From Siphonodentalium dalli (taxonomy: Eukaryota > Mollusca > Scaphopoda > Gadilida > Siphonodentaliidae), in NCBI GenBank assembly GCA_032622095.1, contig CP136062.1:1240001-1304000 (forward strand): 64,000 bases of DNA. Direction: 5' to 3'. A program made the position numbers and the translations under genes. Shown here piece by piece: positions 1 to 11,675 of the stretch. Below the pieces are notes generated by a model, which was not told the DNA's origin, ran no database searches, and worked only from the letters and a program-made list of their open reading frames with translations. Every line of letters begins with the position of its first letter. Positions within the stretch are counted from its first letter, which is position 1.

Positions 1-185
1 CTAATATTTAATAGGCAACAATAAAATGATTAACACAAAAACTGGTTAGCACGATTTGATAGCTGTACACTATGTTGCATTCATCAAAAGAGAGCAGACA
101 AAAACTTGAAATATGAAATTATGAAGAACTATATCTTTACACTGGTAACCAATGCATAGCTATGTGAAATATCACTGTAGGCTTT

Positions 186-1041
186 AGGCCAAAACAAATT
201 GAATGCGTGTTTCCCGTAACCCGACCGACGGCACAAGTTCATTTTATTGGTTTAAAAAAAAAATCAATCCATAAACCGACCGCATTAACCAAACTGTGTA
301 CGCGTGGTTCCATCTTATCTGATTCAACTCTAGAGATAAATGATATCTTTGATATATTTATATATTTTTGGAAAGCCACATCATCACTCTTCAAACGGAA
401 AGTCAAATTACGACCGGACGCTTTACCGGAAGATCAAGATTTATCATCCCTCTACACTGACTGGAAGCATGTGTTTGTATTGATATGGAGTATTTATAAC
501 ATGGATGTTTTCAGAAATTCGAACGCGGGAACAAGTTCTTTTCAATGATGGCAGTCGCACATGGGTCGATTCCCATGTGCATAATTCATGACTGCTGTGG
601 GAAAAAAACCCCCATTTTAAAGATAATAGAAATCAAAGCAATTAACAATGTAATAGCTGATGCTCACAGAGCCGACACCAGGTCCAAGATGAAGGGCAGC
701 CGTTGGGGCCATTGATACCTGTGCCCATTGTGCATGTCCCAATGGGGACGTAAAAACATCTCTGAAAAACCATTACAGGACAGTTTTCCCCCTATTTGTA
801 TTAATTGTTTCCATGCCTTGCAAGGCAGTGCCCGTTTCAGGTTCATTAAAGTAATGTCTACTGTTATCTGTTCTATATGTTTCCCCTCAATTTGTTGGTT
901 GCTCTGGGTCATTGTGTTTGATGGTGGTTAGTCATGGCTCACAGAGACCATACAAAAAGAAAATGAAAAGCCTACCGCCCGCCCCTATTTTTATGGGGGC
1001 TCGTTTAATATGGGAAACATGCATTCAATTTGTTTTGGCCT
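186..1041. mobile_element. TIR element, 856 bp, non-autonomous
   Basis: A 30 bp sequence at 186-215 (AGGCCAAAACAAATTGAATG...) recurs inverted at 1012-1041 with one mismatch, so the segment has the form of a DNA transposon. The inner ends also resemble each other (CCCGACCGAC-type left, GGGGGC/GGGCGGT right). A further partial copy of the same end lies at 7651-7735. The interior holds only short frames; a Cys-rich plus-strand frame around 690-930 has several CxxC pairs but is broken by stops and is not a convincing gene. No clear target duplication was identified, so the exact limits are approximate. Confidence 0.55.
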
Positions 1042-1134
1042 TATAGAAGCTGCTGTTAGTTTCACATCCCATGTATTGATTAAAGTATGTTTTTTTTAAG
1101 TTTTTGGATCAAGTAATAAATAGTATCTATAACT

Positions 1135-1213
1135 TGTCCCCAGTTAAAAGCGAAATGTATAAAACTCCAGTTAAGTATGTCTGGACTCGTTTGTAAATTT
1201 CGTTAAACTGGGG
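1135..1213. repeat. small foldback repeat
   Basis: The left end GTCCCCAGTTAA is repeated inverted at the right end (TTAAACTGGGGAC), with weaker pairing inside. It looks like a short foldback element; nothing else is seen between 1042 and 1395. Confidence 0.4.
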
Positions 1214-1395
1214 ACTCATAGTAGATTCTGTATATTTGGAGTGGGGCACAATTTTCATGAGAGTGATATTGATTATTTGAAATGTCTTTTGCATGATATT
1301 TTGGTCGGTGAATTAAAATGGGGATAAACACGCTATATGGTATGATTTTGGGACATAGATCATTATATATAATCCAATTAAAATATCTGTTTTAC

Positions 1396-1540
1396 CAAGG
1401 TCGCCAGTAAAACTATATTATCCGTCATCAAAACCCACTCATCAACGTCACACCAGACAGCTTGTTTATTCCCTAATTCAAGTACCACTAATTTCGTGTC
1501 TGAATCTCCAGTTCGAGTTTGATTCTTGTTGTGCCATCTC
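1396..1540 (-). CDS. candidate internal exon, unknown protein
   Basis: Read on the minus strand, a pyrimidine-rich acceptor ending TTTTTCCAG precedes 145 bases with one leading base and 48 open codons, followed by a donor GTAAAA. The encoded stretch begins RWHNKNQTRTGDSDTK and contains the Trp/Cys-rich run VWCDVDEWVLMTDN; its composition is protein-like. Its phase (one leading base) does not fit directly after the last exon seen at 4175-4305, so either an exon is missing between them or this is a separate minus-strand gene. No family is recognised. The other two frames are interrupted. Transcript data would be needed to confirm it. Confidence 0.35.
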
Positions 1541-1853
1541 CTGGAAAAATCAAAACAATAATTTTAAGACACATAATCAGGCATACAATTGTCACAATTT
1601 ATGGTTGAAAATGATAATTTTAGTGAAAAAATATACTATTCACAGGATACATCACTGCCATATTAAAACTGATATCAGAAGGATATTCAAGAAAATTATC
1701 TTTAAATTTCAAGTTGGGGGCAATTTCGCTAAGATAAACATTTTCCATAGATATAACAGTCATGGTTGGCATGTTTGATATTTTCACTCCGTTGATGACT
1801 GATATCCAGTTCGAATTGAGATCTGATGGCATATACTATGTACACTCCAAATT

Positions 1854-2107
1854 CAAGCCTTGAAATAGGGTGTCTGTCAATTGCAGAATGAGGTCCCCAG
1901 AGGGAGAATTTGGTGATGCTACCTCGCATAGCGGGCTAGCATCACCAAATTCACCCTCTGGGGACCTCATTATGCTTACACCTCAGCAGAATGAGGTTCC
2001 CAGAGGGTGAATTTGGTGATGCTAGCCCGCTATGCAGGGTAGCATCACTAAATTCACCCTCTGGGGACCTCATTCTGCAAATGACAGACACCCTATTTCA
2101 AGGCTTG
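1854..2107. mobile_element. hAT-type MITE, copy 1, with 8 bp target duplication
   Basis: A 254 bp element begins CAAGCCTTGAAATAGGG and ends with its inverse. The flanking octamer TCCAAATT is present exactly at 1846-1853 and 2108-2115, the 8 bp duplication typical of hAT transposition. Inside are two successive palindromes built from AGAATGAGGT(C/T)CCCAGAGGG and GATGCTAGCCCGC. It has no coding capacity. Related copies are at 2740-2958 and fragments at 27734-27783 and 61156-61276. Confidence 0.85.
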
Positions 2108-2540
2108 TCCAAATTACCATCGAACAGGGAGTATCACCAATTCTATTTCCATCAATATGGAAATCCCAAGCTCTGATTGACTCGCGTAAAAAATCAAGCA
2201 CTACCAAATATAGATACTGATGAGTTAAGTCAGAGATAATAATGTCGGGAAATAACCTAACAACATGCGTATGGGACTATGGGTGTTAATATTCTATCTC
2301 TACTGCTACAGAAACATTGTTTCTATCACCGGAACTTTGTCCAATATTTCAGTATGTCAACTTGTGAGTCATAATCATTTCTTATTATACTTAGTGAAGC
2401 GTTTGTTCTGACATGCTAATCAGTTATCGACAGTGTTTTTTTGATGAAAAGGATAAAATCAGTTTGGAATCATACCGGTATTGGATGTCGGTCAGTGTAA
2501 ATTTTATGTCTATATCACAAAATGTGTTGCAAATGCTTAA

Positions 2541-3148
2541 AGGTACTCAATCCGATTCGATGGTCTCCATGTAATCAGATTCCAACAATTGCCCAAAAAG
2601 CTAACCGCAGTCAGCTATAGTATAAAATTGCCCGAAACATGTTATTTATCAACATGTTCAACAAAATTAGGCCTTATTATTAACACAATGTCTCTTGATT
2701 TTAGAGTTTCCAATTTTATCCGCAATTTGGTGCGAGACCCAAGGCTTGAAATAGTGTGTCTGTCATTTGCAGAATGAGGTTCCCAGAGGGTGAATTTAGT
2801 AACACCCTCTGTGAACCTCATTCTGCTTACACCTGAGCAGAATGAGGTTCACAGAGGGTGAATTTGGTGATGCTAGCCCGCTATGCGGGGTAGCATCACT
2901 AAATTCACCCTCTGGGAACCTCATTCTGCAAACGACAGACACACTATTTCAAGGCTTGCCGAGACCATCGGCTTGTTAACTTTTTACTGGGCCACTAATA
3001 AGTCTTCATGGTGAAAAAAATATAGATTTAAAAAAATCAATATCTAATAACTAATAAGGATTGATCGGTGGGCTCCTTGACTCGAATCAATTATTGTTTA
3101 CCCCCGAATAAGTAGCAATAGAAGGGCGCTTAATCATATTATGCATCT
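2541..3148. mobile_element. piggyBac-type MITE (TTAA), copy A, with a nested insertion
   Basis: The element begins AGGTACTCAATCCGAT and is flanked by TTAA at 2537-2540 and 3149-3152. The right end is degraded but still aligned with the family. A hAT-type MITE is inserted at 2740-2958; without it the element is about 380 bp, close to the other copies at 3743-4109 and 15398-15819. It has no coding capacity. Confidence 0.75.
2740..2958. mobile_element. hAT-type MITE, copy 2, nested
   Basis: This is a 219 bp relative of the element at 1854-2107, with the same CAAGGCTTGAAATAGTG ends and the same double-palindrome interior. It is flanked by GCGAGACC on the left and CCGAGACC on the right, an 8 bp duplication with one mismatch. 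It interrupts a TTAA element, so it arrived later. Confidence 0.8.
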
Positions 3149-3742
3149 TTAAGGTGTGAATATTATTTGGATAAGATATATGTATACTAGGTATAACTAT
3201 AGCATCCAGTATTTGATGGAATAAAGAAGCATGGTTACATTACTGTGAGTTTACTTGACCTAATTTGATAAAATTGGATCAGAAACATCTTCATAGGAAA
3301 CTATATACCGGTACAGGTGAGCCTACATAACTGATAAAAATGATCAAACTGGTAAAGGATGTGCCAAAAGTAAGGAATGTGCGCAAAAAAGAACTCATGT
3401 GTTGTATCGACAGAGCATAAACTAATGCTCTGAAGAATGCAATAAAGATGTTTGTGAACAACTGTATTCTGAATATGCAAAAACTAATAATAACGCGTAC
3501 GACTTTCATTGATTCAAGAAAAAAGCTGTTTTACTATGATTTCTTGAAGCAGTATTTGAGAAACCTTAAGTGGGCATGTTTATTTGTGGGTGTACGGTCA
3601 GCACCATGTGCGATCAAATCAGCTGAATCTAAGAACTAGATACCATAAAGGTGAACATTAGTGATTCTAGTCAAATTACGCAGAACTAGACAGGTAAATC
3701 AAGAATGTATTGTTCGAATATAAAATTTTGAAACCAGATTAA

Positions 3743-4109
3743 AGGTACATAATCCAATCTGATGGTCCCCATATCATCAGATTCCTACAACATTTCTTCA
3801 AAAGACACTATAGTTATCAGAATAGATTAATTACAAAGAAATAATGCTAACCACTGTCAACAATAGCATACAATTTCCCAAAACATTTTGTTCAACACAA
3901 TTTGGAATTGAGAGTATGTTGGTCAGTTTATCAATTATTTGCTGGTCCGTCCATACTCTAGGTAGTGAAAAATAACATAATTCAAAAAATTATATCTGAT
4001 AACTCTGAGCTTTGACAGGTGGGTTCCTCGACTCTAATCAAATATTGTTTACCCCGGAAGTCTAAGAAATGGTAATTTTGAGCGTTAATTTAATTAGGAT
4101 TATGTATCT
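3743..4109. mobile_element. piggyBac-type MITE (TTAA), copy B
   Basis: A 367 bp element begins AGGTACATAATCC and ends GGATTATGTATCT, flanked by TTAA at 3739-3742 and 4110-4113. The interior matches the other family members, including the GGGTTCCTCGACTC segment. It is non-coding. Confidence 0.75.
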
Positions 4110-4150
4110 TTAAATGAAACTATGAATTTAAGGCATATGGGAGTAGGACC

Positions 4151-7100
4151 TCAGCAGTCAGATGTAATACATACCTGGTGAGCTTTCTTTTCATTTGCTC
4201 TTCTGCTTCGCCCACCAAGCCTGTCTGCAGCTCCTCTTAGCCACCGCCCTCCAAAATCGATAAAATATTTCTCTGTCTTCGTATTGCTTCTCTGTTTAGC
4301 ACTGCCTGAAGTTAATAAAATTAAAATTAAGAACAAAACATATATTAAATATATATTCAGGGATCCAGTTAATATCTTGTGGATATTGAATTTCGTTTTA
4401 TGATTTACTGGGACATAAAACTATTAAAGTTACCATTTCAATATAAACAAAATAACAGTTCAAATTTCACATACAGGTAAGGGATTTAACAAATGGTCAG
4501 TGGAATAAAGCCAGCTGTGATACAAAATTAAATGGTTTGTTACTGTTACAACTAAAGATCTGTTACCCTTAAAGGTACCGTACTCAATCCGATCAGAGGG
4601 TCCCCATCTCAACAGATTTCAACAACAACAATCCGATCAGAGGGTCCTATATTACTATTTCTTTGGCTTTGGGGATAAAAAATATTTGATCCGAGTCGAG
4701 GAACCAATCAAACAAAGCCCTATATTACTATTTCTTTGGCTTTGGGGATAAAAAATATTTGATTCTAGTCGAGGAACCCATCAAACAAAGCTCGGAGTTA
4801 TTAGATAAAGATTTTTGAAATTTGTTATTTTCGAGATGAGTACTAATAATTGCCCTTAACGTCGTAATCTGCTCGAGATGTGTACACCAAAACACTATTC
4901 AAACAGGCAAGGATGAATAACTCTAAAATCAAGTGGTAATAATAACACAGTTTTGACTGTGTTCTGGGCCAGAACAATAGAAATAACGAAACTTCAACTA
5001 TCGATATCTGATCACCCTGAGCGTTGATTGGTAGGTTCCTCGACTCGAATCAATTATGTTTTATCCCCAAAGCCAAAGATATAGTAATATAGGACCCTCT
5101 GATCAGATTGAGTACCTTTAATGCATCTTGCACACTCCATAACAGATATAAATATACATTAGTACATTACTGGGAGGTTCAATGTGATTCAGAAAACTTC
5201 CAGAATTTGGTAAGACTAACAATATATGTAGTACCATTTTTTTTTAAATTATTGTGGTCTCAATTATAAATACATGGAATCAAAACAAGGTCGAAAGAAG
5301 TCAACATGGCTATTTTGACATTTTAACTATGATTAGTCAAGATTTTCATTTTGAGCATCAATTAATAGTTTATTAAGGGATGAACTGATAGGAATGGTTA
5401 ATGGCCCTAGGGCTGTTATTCATTCCTGGAGGGCAGATAATAAACCATCACGCCTGACAAAATCATGTTATTACTAGTATTACCACTCCGTCCTCACATT
5501 ATCGTTGGCTTAACCAGAAAAGGGGGGCTGTTTGAAAACATAGGTTCATTAATGCCCGCTTCTGGTCAACACAGCCTCAAAATTATGGAATCTTACTGGG
5601 CAGATAAAATACAGTTAATCCAGTAGAGAATGCCCTCTAAATTGATAATAAAATAACAATAATAAGATTTGAGGGCATTATTAGCAGTCGGACAGAACTT
5701 ATTAACAGCTGCACATCCTTTTAGAAGCCAGAAACAACATATAGGAACCCTATTGCCCAACAAAATGTTACATATTATTACCACTCCTGTACTGCGAGTG
5801 ACACAACCAAATAATAGTCATGTTTAATACATGATACTTGTTCCTGAAACATTCCTCAAATATTCCAAAATTATTTGATCAATTATTTACAAACAAAAAA
5901 TTAAGTTTGATCCATACATTTTGGGGAGATAATTACAGTTAAGTTTTAAGATTGTGACATCATTGACATCAAGTGAATGGCAGTTATTTCATTACTGGCT
6001 GGGTATTAAAATACTGTATCATACCAGTTAATGGATGCCTAGACCACATCAGCTTGGGATATCGGTTTGGTTAATACTGTTTTTAGACTCTTCTATGACA
6101 GACTTTCAGTGAACAGATGTACTATGTATATTGACACATGTTCACAAGCACCCAGGAATGCTACGAATCATTTAACAATGTTGGTGATTAATCTGTCTTC
6201 AAAATGATATATAAATATACCTACCATGATAAAAATATAATGCGATTATACGAGCGTTTAATATATTGAAAACAGATATCTTCTGATAGCACGAAAAATC
6301 AAAATTTTCTGGAAAATACATTGTTGTTTACAAATTTTATTACTTTGACATTCAACGCACCTCTAATATATGCATGTTTGATATCATCATGGTTGGGAGA
6401 GGCTCTTCATATACGCAAAGCGTCTATTTGATCTAATACAATGACATTCATGCATAAAAAGTCCAACCTTCAATGCTGGGCATACAGTATATTATAGAAG
6501 GTTAACAGGACACGACACATTCCAAAACAGAATCAATCCAACCGATATCCAAAACAGAATCAACCCAACCAATATCCCAAGCTGGTGTGGACAGAGAATC
6601 TACTGTAAAGTGATAATAATGAGGATTAAACAGAAGGTCAATAATTCAATGATATAGATGTTAGATACTAACTCAACATGCACTGTATGATCTTTGGAAA
6701 AATTTTGAACGCCTTCTTTTTTGATGCCCCATTGCCAGACCAATTAAACATCAATCCCAGATTATTGTGTAATGCTTTTGCCATTATGTTGTAGACAATC
6801 CAGCGGTCATCTGTCCCGCCGTTCGCATTCAATTGAGATGCCTGGAAAAAAATAGTTTGTGAATACCATTAATACCCTCTTCAGTGGTGGAATTAAAGAA
6901 ATATAATATATATCGCTTAATCATAGCTGATTTTATTTTTAACATTTGACCTTTGATCAAACGTTTATGCAGGAAAGAAATGTTACCATCAAATTAAACT
7001 GATTTTTATATTTTTGTGAGGTTAATCAATTTACTTCTAAATGTGGCTATTTTATTCAAGAAAGGACAGAGATGAATCAGAATTTTTTTCATAAAAGAGA

Positions 7101-10100
7101 TATTTGAAAGCTATTAATTAGTGGCATCATCTTGTTCACATGCAATAGTGCTCTGACATCTTGTTTCCAAACATTGTTTCTGTGACATACCGGTAGATAT
7201 CTAAATAGTAGACTAAACTATTCACACATGATATTTCAATTCTTGGTGAACATTTACCCAGACTATTTCTAACAGATACACTAGTATAAATGGCAGGAAA
7301 CCCCATTCAGTACATTAAGGTTGTATTATGTCAGTGTCATACAATTGCATACCGACCACAAGTGAAAAAAGTGAATCAACGCATTCGATAAACTAACACA
7401 CTAGCGCTATGTACTGCGTCTGTCACGTGCCTAATTTTGTAACTATAAAAGCACATAAATTTAATAACAAAGATTCTAAAGATGCATCCAGGGTTTTAAA
7501 TATTTCTTTTTATTCAATAGCAGGTTCCTAACTGGAAAATAATGAGATTTTAATTTTCAACAGATCAATTAGCCCTTCAAATGCTCATTGTTTCTTCATG
7601 TGTGTATGCATGCATTCATCTGACAATGGTTTCTGGATGATAGCTTTAATTTGGGTTAGGCCTAAACAAAAAAGACGTTTGTTTCCGCCAACCCGACCGA
7701 CCCTATTTTAAACCCCCGACCCTAAACTTTTTATTGCCATTGCCACAAAAAAATTGGACCAAATTTTTTTTAGGTCCTAATTCATATCATAACAAGATCA
7801 AAACATATACATATATTGACATAAGAAATTTTAGTTTCCAAAAAGATATAAGTTTAACAGTTGGAATCATACGGTAAAGTATGTTTGGCTTTATCTAGCT
7901 TTCATCTGTGAAAACTTCAAATAGTTTCAGTTCAGGTGTGTTATGATTCAGCCTTCAGACTTCAGTATTTCAATCAAATGCAGTACATGAACATTAACAA
8001 TTTGATCGAATCAACCTGGTTATCATGTGGGATCTCATAATACCAAATGAACAATTAACATAGAGATTAGTACTATAAATAGTAAATACTAACTAAATAG
8101 ACATTGTTACATGTAGTATATTATGTATGTGACTATGTGTCTCACTTGAATTTTATAAAATAGCCTATTATATGAATTAGAGTGATAATGGTCAGTCTCA
8201 TTTCAAGCAGGATAAGCATAATCCATTGAACCAAAAGATATCTGACAATAAGCTATAAGCATTTCCAATCCATACATATATAAATATTTCCCAAGTTATG
8301 CTTGAGAAACTTGATCAAATTGACCTCTCAGGAAAACAGCTGAGTTCAATAAATTGTTTTCATAGTATATAAGGTATATATATACCGGTATATAAAGTTT
8401 GATCAACTTCTATTGTAAACATTACCAAATTGCAAGAACATATTTTTTGACGTTCAAATGGTTTGACATTCAAATTATACATGTTCGGGTAAATTTCAGG
8501 AATTTTAGAGGCGATTTTATTTATTTTTTCTATATTTGTACAATAATGTAACTCATCACTTAGTTGGGAACTTACTAATCAACATGTCTATAGCCGTTCC
8601 TGTAACAGCGGCAGTTGGTTCTATTGTTGGTTGAATCTGTCGTGATGTTCGCTCTATGGTCAGGAGAGTCTCAGATTCGACGAATTGATCTTGTTCGTCA
8701 TCTCCATCACTGTCAGTTATGATAGGTCTGGGAATAGAATACACCAACCATTTAATATGAATATCAGTACACTGTGCTGCTCTTTAGTTAGGTGATCAAA
8801 ACTGTTTCAATGATGCCGAGGTCAATAAACAGTTTGAACTACCTTTCTACGAGCAATGTCACATTGCGATCATACAAAATACAACTTTGAACACGATGTT
8901 TGGGTTCCAAAAAAAAAAATAACACAGCCATATTCATGGCATGGTACAGAAAGGGCATTCCGTTTTAGTCTATTACCGATATCGAGGAAATTAAAGATGG
9001 CTTATCTCTTTGTAAACATTTGTTATATAGTTACCGGGATAAAAAATATTAGATATGAATAGGTGACCCCTGTCTGGAAATGCTTCTATCGATTAATATT
9101 GATTATATTTTGTATATTTTCTGGTATCAAAATGTGTGGTTTTTAAGCTAACGAGCAACATCGGTTACTGTTAACAGAGACCAGAAATTTTATTGTGCAA
9201 TTTTGTCACAAATATATGTCTATTAGACACATTATCGCTTATAACTATGGAATAAAACAATACAATCAATATGGGACATTTGACATATGGAACACCCTAA
9301 TGTTATCATCGCCATATGGTATTTCCTGAATGGTCTGTTCATGAAAACATTTAAATATAAAGTCTGTGATGCACGTTTTAATTTCTATCAATGCCACCAT
9401 GTCATGCGACTGAATACAATTGACCTCTGATATCAAAAGTTCAAAACAAAATATTAAAGTAGCCAAGGCAGCCCTGGAAGTCGTAAATCTGACTTTGTTA
9501 TGCTAGAAAATTGTTTTGGATAGTATTCAATAGCATGGTTTGGTGAAATTAATGAACCAACTCACAGTCGCTGCTTTTCATCAGTGGTAGACCCAACATC
9601 TGACTGGATCTCAGATAGCTTCCACTTTTGTTGAATTTTTTTGTAGCTCGCTGAAATATGAATAAACTTAGTTTATTAACAATGTTAGACATTAATATAC
9701 TGTACAAGAGCGCTATCATATTGTGCATACCATATTTGAGTGTATCAGTAGGTCGGTACAGATTTTCCAGGGTATTATGGTCCATTATTAAATTGAACCA
9801 TGCATATTGTCAATGATGCAAGGTTATTAGTAAGTGTTCAACATTTCGAACGTGCACATATTAAGTGTCTCCTTCAGCAGTGATACTGTGTATACATGTA
9901 CATTGTCATACGGTATAACAGCAATTTAAGATCTGCCTTGTTGACTTATACAATTAGTTATAACATTATTTCCTTGTTCAATAGCATTACCAACATATGG
10001 GGACTGTTTACTCACTTGATCGACTCAATACTCTCGCTTTGTGATTTGTCCATGATGATTGTGGTTTCGCAGTGCTGATTCACTTTGAGGGCCAGTAACA

Positions 10101-10204
10101 CTCGCCTGACCTGTCGTCTTGTTCGATATACCACATCGACGATATCACAGAACAATCCTTCTGCCCATTCTTTTGCTCCATCTCAACGAGAAGGAATTCC
10201 ATGG
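4151..10204 (-). CDS. DUF4806-like protein gene, split over at least five exons
   Basis: Five minus-strand exons are supported by splice sites and open frames: 10084-10204 (start codon at 10200-10202), 9566-9646, 8576-8727, 6673-6841 and 4175-4305. Phases agree from exon 1 through 3 (2, 2, 1) and from 4 to 5 (1). They do not agree between exons 3 and 4, so one exon in 6842-8575 is probably missing from this reading. The product has an N-terminal segment ending ECYWPSK, an acidic linker, a region resembling DUF4806, and a basic tail. Proteins of this type, often seen in invertebrates beside nuclear or transposon-linked domains, have no established biochemical role. If the last intron is not spliced, the frame ends with a stop at 4151. 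Introns hold TTAA MITEs and a TIR element. Family assignment rests on remembered pattern, not a search. Confidence 0.65.
4175..4305 (-). CDS. exon 5 of the DUF4806-like gene (basic tail)
   Basis: Acceptor TTTTATTAACTTCAG and donor CAG/GTATGT enclose 131 bases in the phase left by exon 4. The peptide contains FIDFGGRWLRGAADRLGGRS and ends in a basic run. If the donor is not used, translation stops seven codons later at 4151-4153, so this may be the last coding exon. Confidence 0.65.
4573..5117. mobile_element. piggyBac-type MITE (TTAA), copy C, with internal duplication
   Basis: A 545 bp element flanked by TTAA at 4569-4572 and 5118-5121 begins AGGTACCGTACTCAATCC and ends GATTGAGTACCT. About 75 bp (from TATATTACTATTTCTTTGGC) is duplicated in tandem at 4648-4800, explaining the extra length. 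It lies in the intron between exons 4 and 5 of the DUF4806-like gene. Confidence 0.8.
6044..6590. mobile_element. TIR element, about 547 bp, intronic
   Basis: CCACATCAGCTTGGGATATC at 6044 is matched by an inverted copy ending at 6590 (CCAAGCTGGTGTGG), with about 40 bp of imperfect pairing. A 200 bp element at 21879-22078 has related ends. It has no coding capacity and lies between exons 4 and 5. Confidence 0.5.
6673..6841 (-). CDS. exon 4 of the DUF4806-like gene (domain core)
   Basis: Acceptor TATTTTTTTCCAG and donor GTTAGT enclose 169 bases with 56 open codons. Key features are NANGGTDDRW, an amphipathic stretch, and LMFNWSGNGASKKKAF followed by hydrophobic residues. The order 'helix, then aromatic-N-W-x-G, then KKAF' is the signature I associate with DUF4806. 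The exon leaves phase 1, matching exon 5. Confidence 0.65.
7651..7735. repeat. partial copy of the 186-1041 TIR family
   Basis: The sequence GGCCTAAACAAAAAAGACG, then TTTCCGCCAACCCGACCGAC, parallels the left end at 186-230. No matching second end was found, so this is treated as a solo end in an intron. Confidence 0.4.
8576..8727 (-). CDS. exon 3 of the DUF4806-like gene (acidic linker)
   Basis: Acceptor TTCTATTCCCAG and donor GTAAGT enclose 152 bases open in the expected phase. The peptide is an acidic, Thr/Pro-rich linker beginning PIITDSDGDDEQDQF and ending AIDML. It leaves phase 1, which does not suit the next exon seen, so an intervening exon is predicted. Confidence 0.65.
9566..9646 (-). 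CDS. exon 2 of the DUF4806-like gene
   Basis: This 81-base exon is open in the phase set by exon 1 when the acceptor CGAG at 9647-9650 is used. An acceptor four bases upstream (after CAG) would break the frame. It encodes YKKIQQKWKLSEIQSDVG and further residues, and ends at a consensus GTGAGT donor (phase 2). Confidence 0.6.
10084..10204 (-). CDS. exon 1 (first coding) of the DUF4806-like gene
   Basis: An acceptor TCTCTTTTAG is followed by CC and an ATG in good context, so an upstream untranslated or coding exon is expected. Thirty-nine codons begin MEFLLVEMEQKNGQ and end in the motif GECYWPSK before a GTGAAT donor (phase 2). A hydrophobic/acidic start with a conserved W followed by CxWP is typical of the N-terminus in DUF4806-containing proteins. 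Confidence 0.6.
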
Positions 10205-10335
10205 CTAAAAGAGAAATGTAACATGTATTCATTAGAATACAACAATCAGGGTGGATTTTGAAAGAGGCGCATACTGGTATAGGAAAATTCTAACTCGCGA
10301 AAATTATGGAAGGGTACGATTACCAACATTTACCG

Positions 10336-10533
10336 GTACAGCAATACCCTAATTAATCGACTGCTTAATGACAGCAGAATTTTGGGTAACTTTTCAGAAT
10401 TTACAGAAATGTAGTCGAAAAGATGGCTTGTTGCCAGTCACCGGAAACAAGCCATATTTCCGACTAAATCCTGAAAAGTTACCCATAATTCTGCTGTCGT
10501 TAAGCAGTCGATTAATTAGGGCATTACTGTACA
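10336..10533. mobile_element. foldback element, family F, copy 1
   Basis: A 198 bp near-perfect palindrome. The arms begin GTACAG(C/T)AAT(A/G)CCCTAATTAA, and the stem reaches a core ATTTAGTCGGAAATATGG near the centre (about 10440). It has no coding value. The core recurs at 10893-11020, 16235-16385 and in the terminal repeats of the element at 35222-38973. Confidence 0.65.
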
Positions 10534-10892
10534 TGGACATTAATGTAGAAACTGATCAGTACATGTACTTTGTAAGAATTCTGAGCTCTACCACTGGTGA
10601 CAATTAATGGAAAATTTAGTTATGAGCAATAACTAATTTAACATACAATGTACATGTACCTTGAAACAAGCATAACATATGCCGGTATTACACATTGTTA
10701 TAACAAAATTATTCCCTCATTACTCATGTTCAAGCCATATTCAATGAATCAATGGATGTGGTCAGTCGGTTTTTGAACTCGATTGAGAGATTGTTGATAT
10801 CAGTCAAAATTTATGAAAATAACTCTTGAAATTGATGCCATGCCAGACATAAACAAACACTCTGGCGTCGTTATAATGCCAAAATGCATATA

Positions 10893-11020
10893 CAGTAATT
10901 CCCACTTAACCACAGCAGAATGATGGGTAATTTTTCAGGATTTAGTCGGAAATATGGCTTGTTGCCATTCATCGATGAATGGCAACAAGCCATAATTCCG
11001 ACTAAATCCTGAAAAATTAA
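10893..11020. mobile_element. foldback element, family F, copy 2 (right arm truncated)
   Basis: The left arm starts CAGTAATTCCCACTTAACCA. A long hairpin at about 10935-11020 is centred on CATCGATG, with arms reading TTTTTCAGGATTTAGTCGG. The outer right arm is missing. Confidence 0.6.
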
Positions 11021-11580
11021 CAATCTGAACAATCTTGTTGAGGGGTTGGAAGTTGTTCTTACCGGTATCAAATTCCCTGCTAATGTATGTGCATATACAA
11101 GTGAATGGACATGTTTTGCTTTTTGAACCATAAATACATGTATGTTATTTGTCCCAGTGATTATTACATGTACAGGTACATGTACCGTATATACCGGTGT
11201 GTACATGTACTTGTTAACAAATGATAATGCTGATAATTTCCGAGAAGTAAACAAAGATTGACAGTCAAAGGAAATACTTGTATAATGAGGCTTGGTATGA
11301 TTTGAATTAAAATGATGTCCATGCCATCATGAATACCGTAATTATGATCTTTGCTGGAAAACACGACATACTATATTGAAAATTACATTCCATCTACAGG
11401 GTACATGTATGATTGGGCCTTGGAATTTTTTGTAAAAAATCCCATTAACTGTTCAAACATGCAATGTCACTACAGATTATTGGTTGTAAAAGCAACCCGT
11501 AAATCTACCACCAGAATCAGGTCAGCATGTGAATATTTTGCTTGGAAAACTTTCCCAGAAAGTCCTTTTATTCAGTAAAG

Positions 11581-11675
11581 GATAATGTTCGAAGCAGAGG
11601 GAATTCGGTAAAAGAATAGACGAGGGCTTGCCCGAGTCTATTCTTTACCGAATTCCCGACGCTGAGAATATTATC
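11581..11675. repeat. 95 bp hairpin element
   Basis: GATAATGTTCGAAGC and GGAATTCGGTAAAGAATAGA-type arms face each other around CTTGCCCGA. It is probably a miniature foldback element, unrelated to family F. The flanks 11021-11580 hold no supported gene. Confidence 0.5.

Noticed and set aside
207-548. 113-codon frame
   Set aside because: It begins inside a terminal inverted repeat and has no motif, conserved copy or splice context.
541-600. tRNA-like T arm (GGGTCGATTCCC)
   Set aside because: The B box is one base short, and no A box or cloverleaf could be built.
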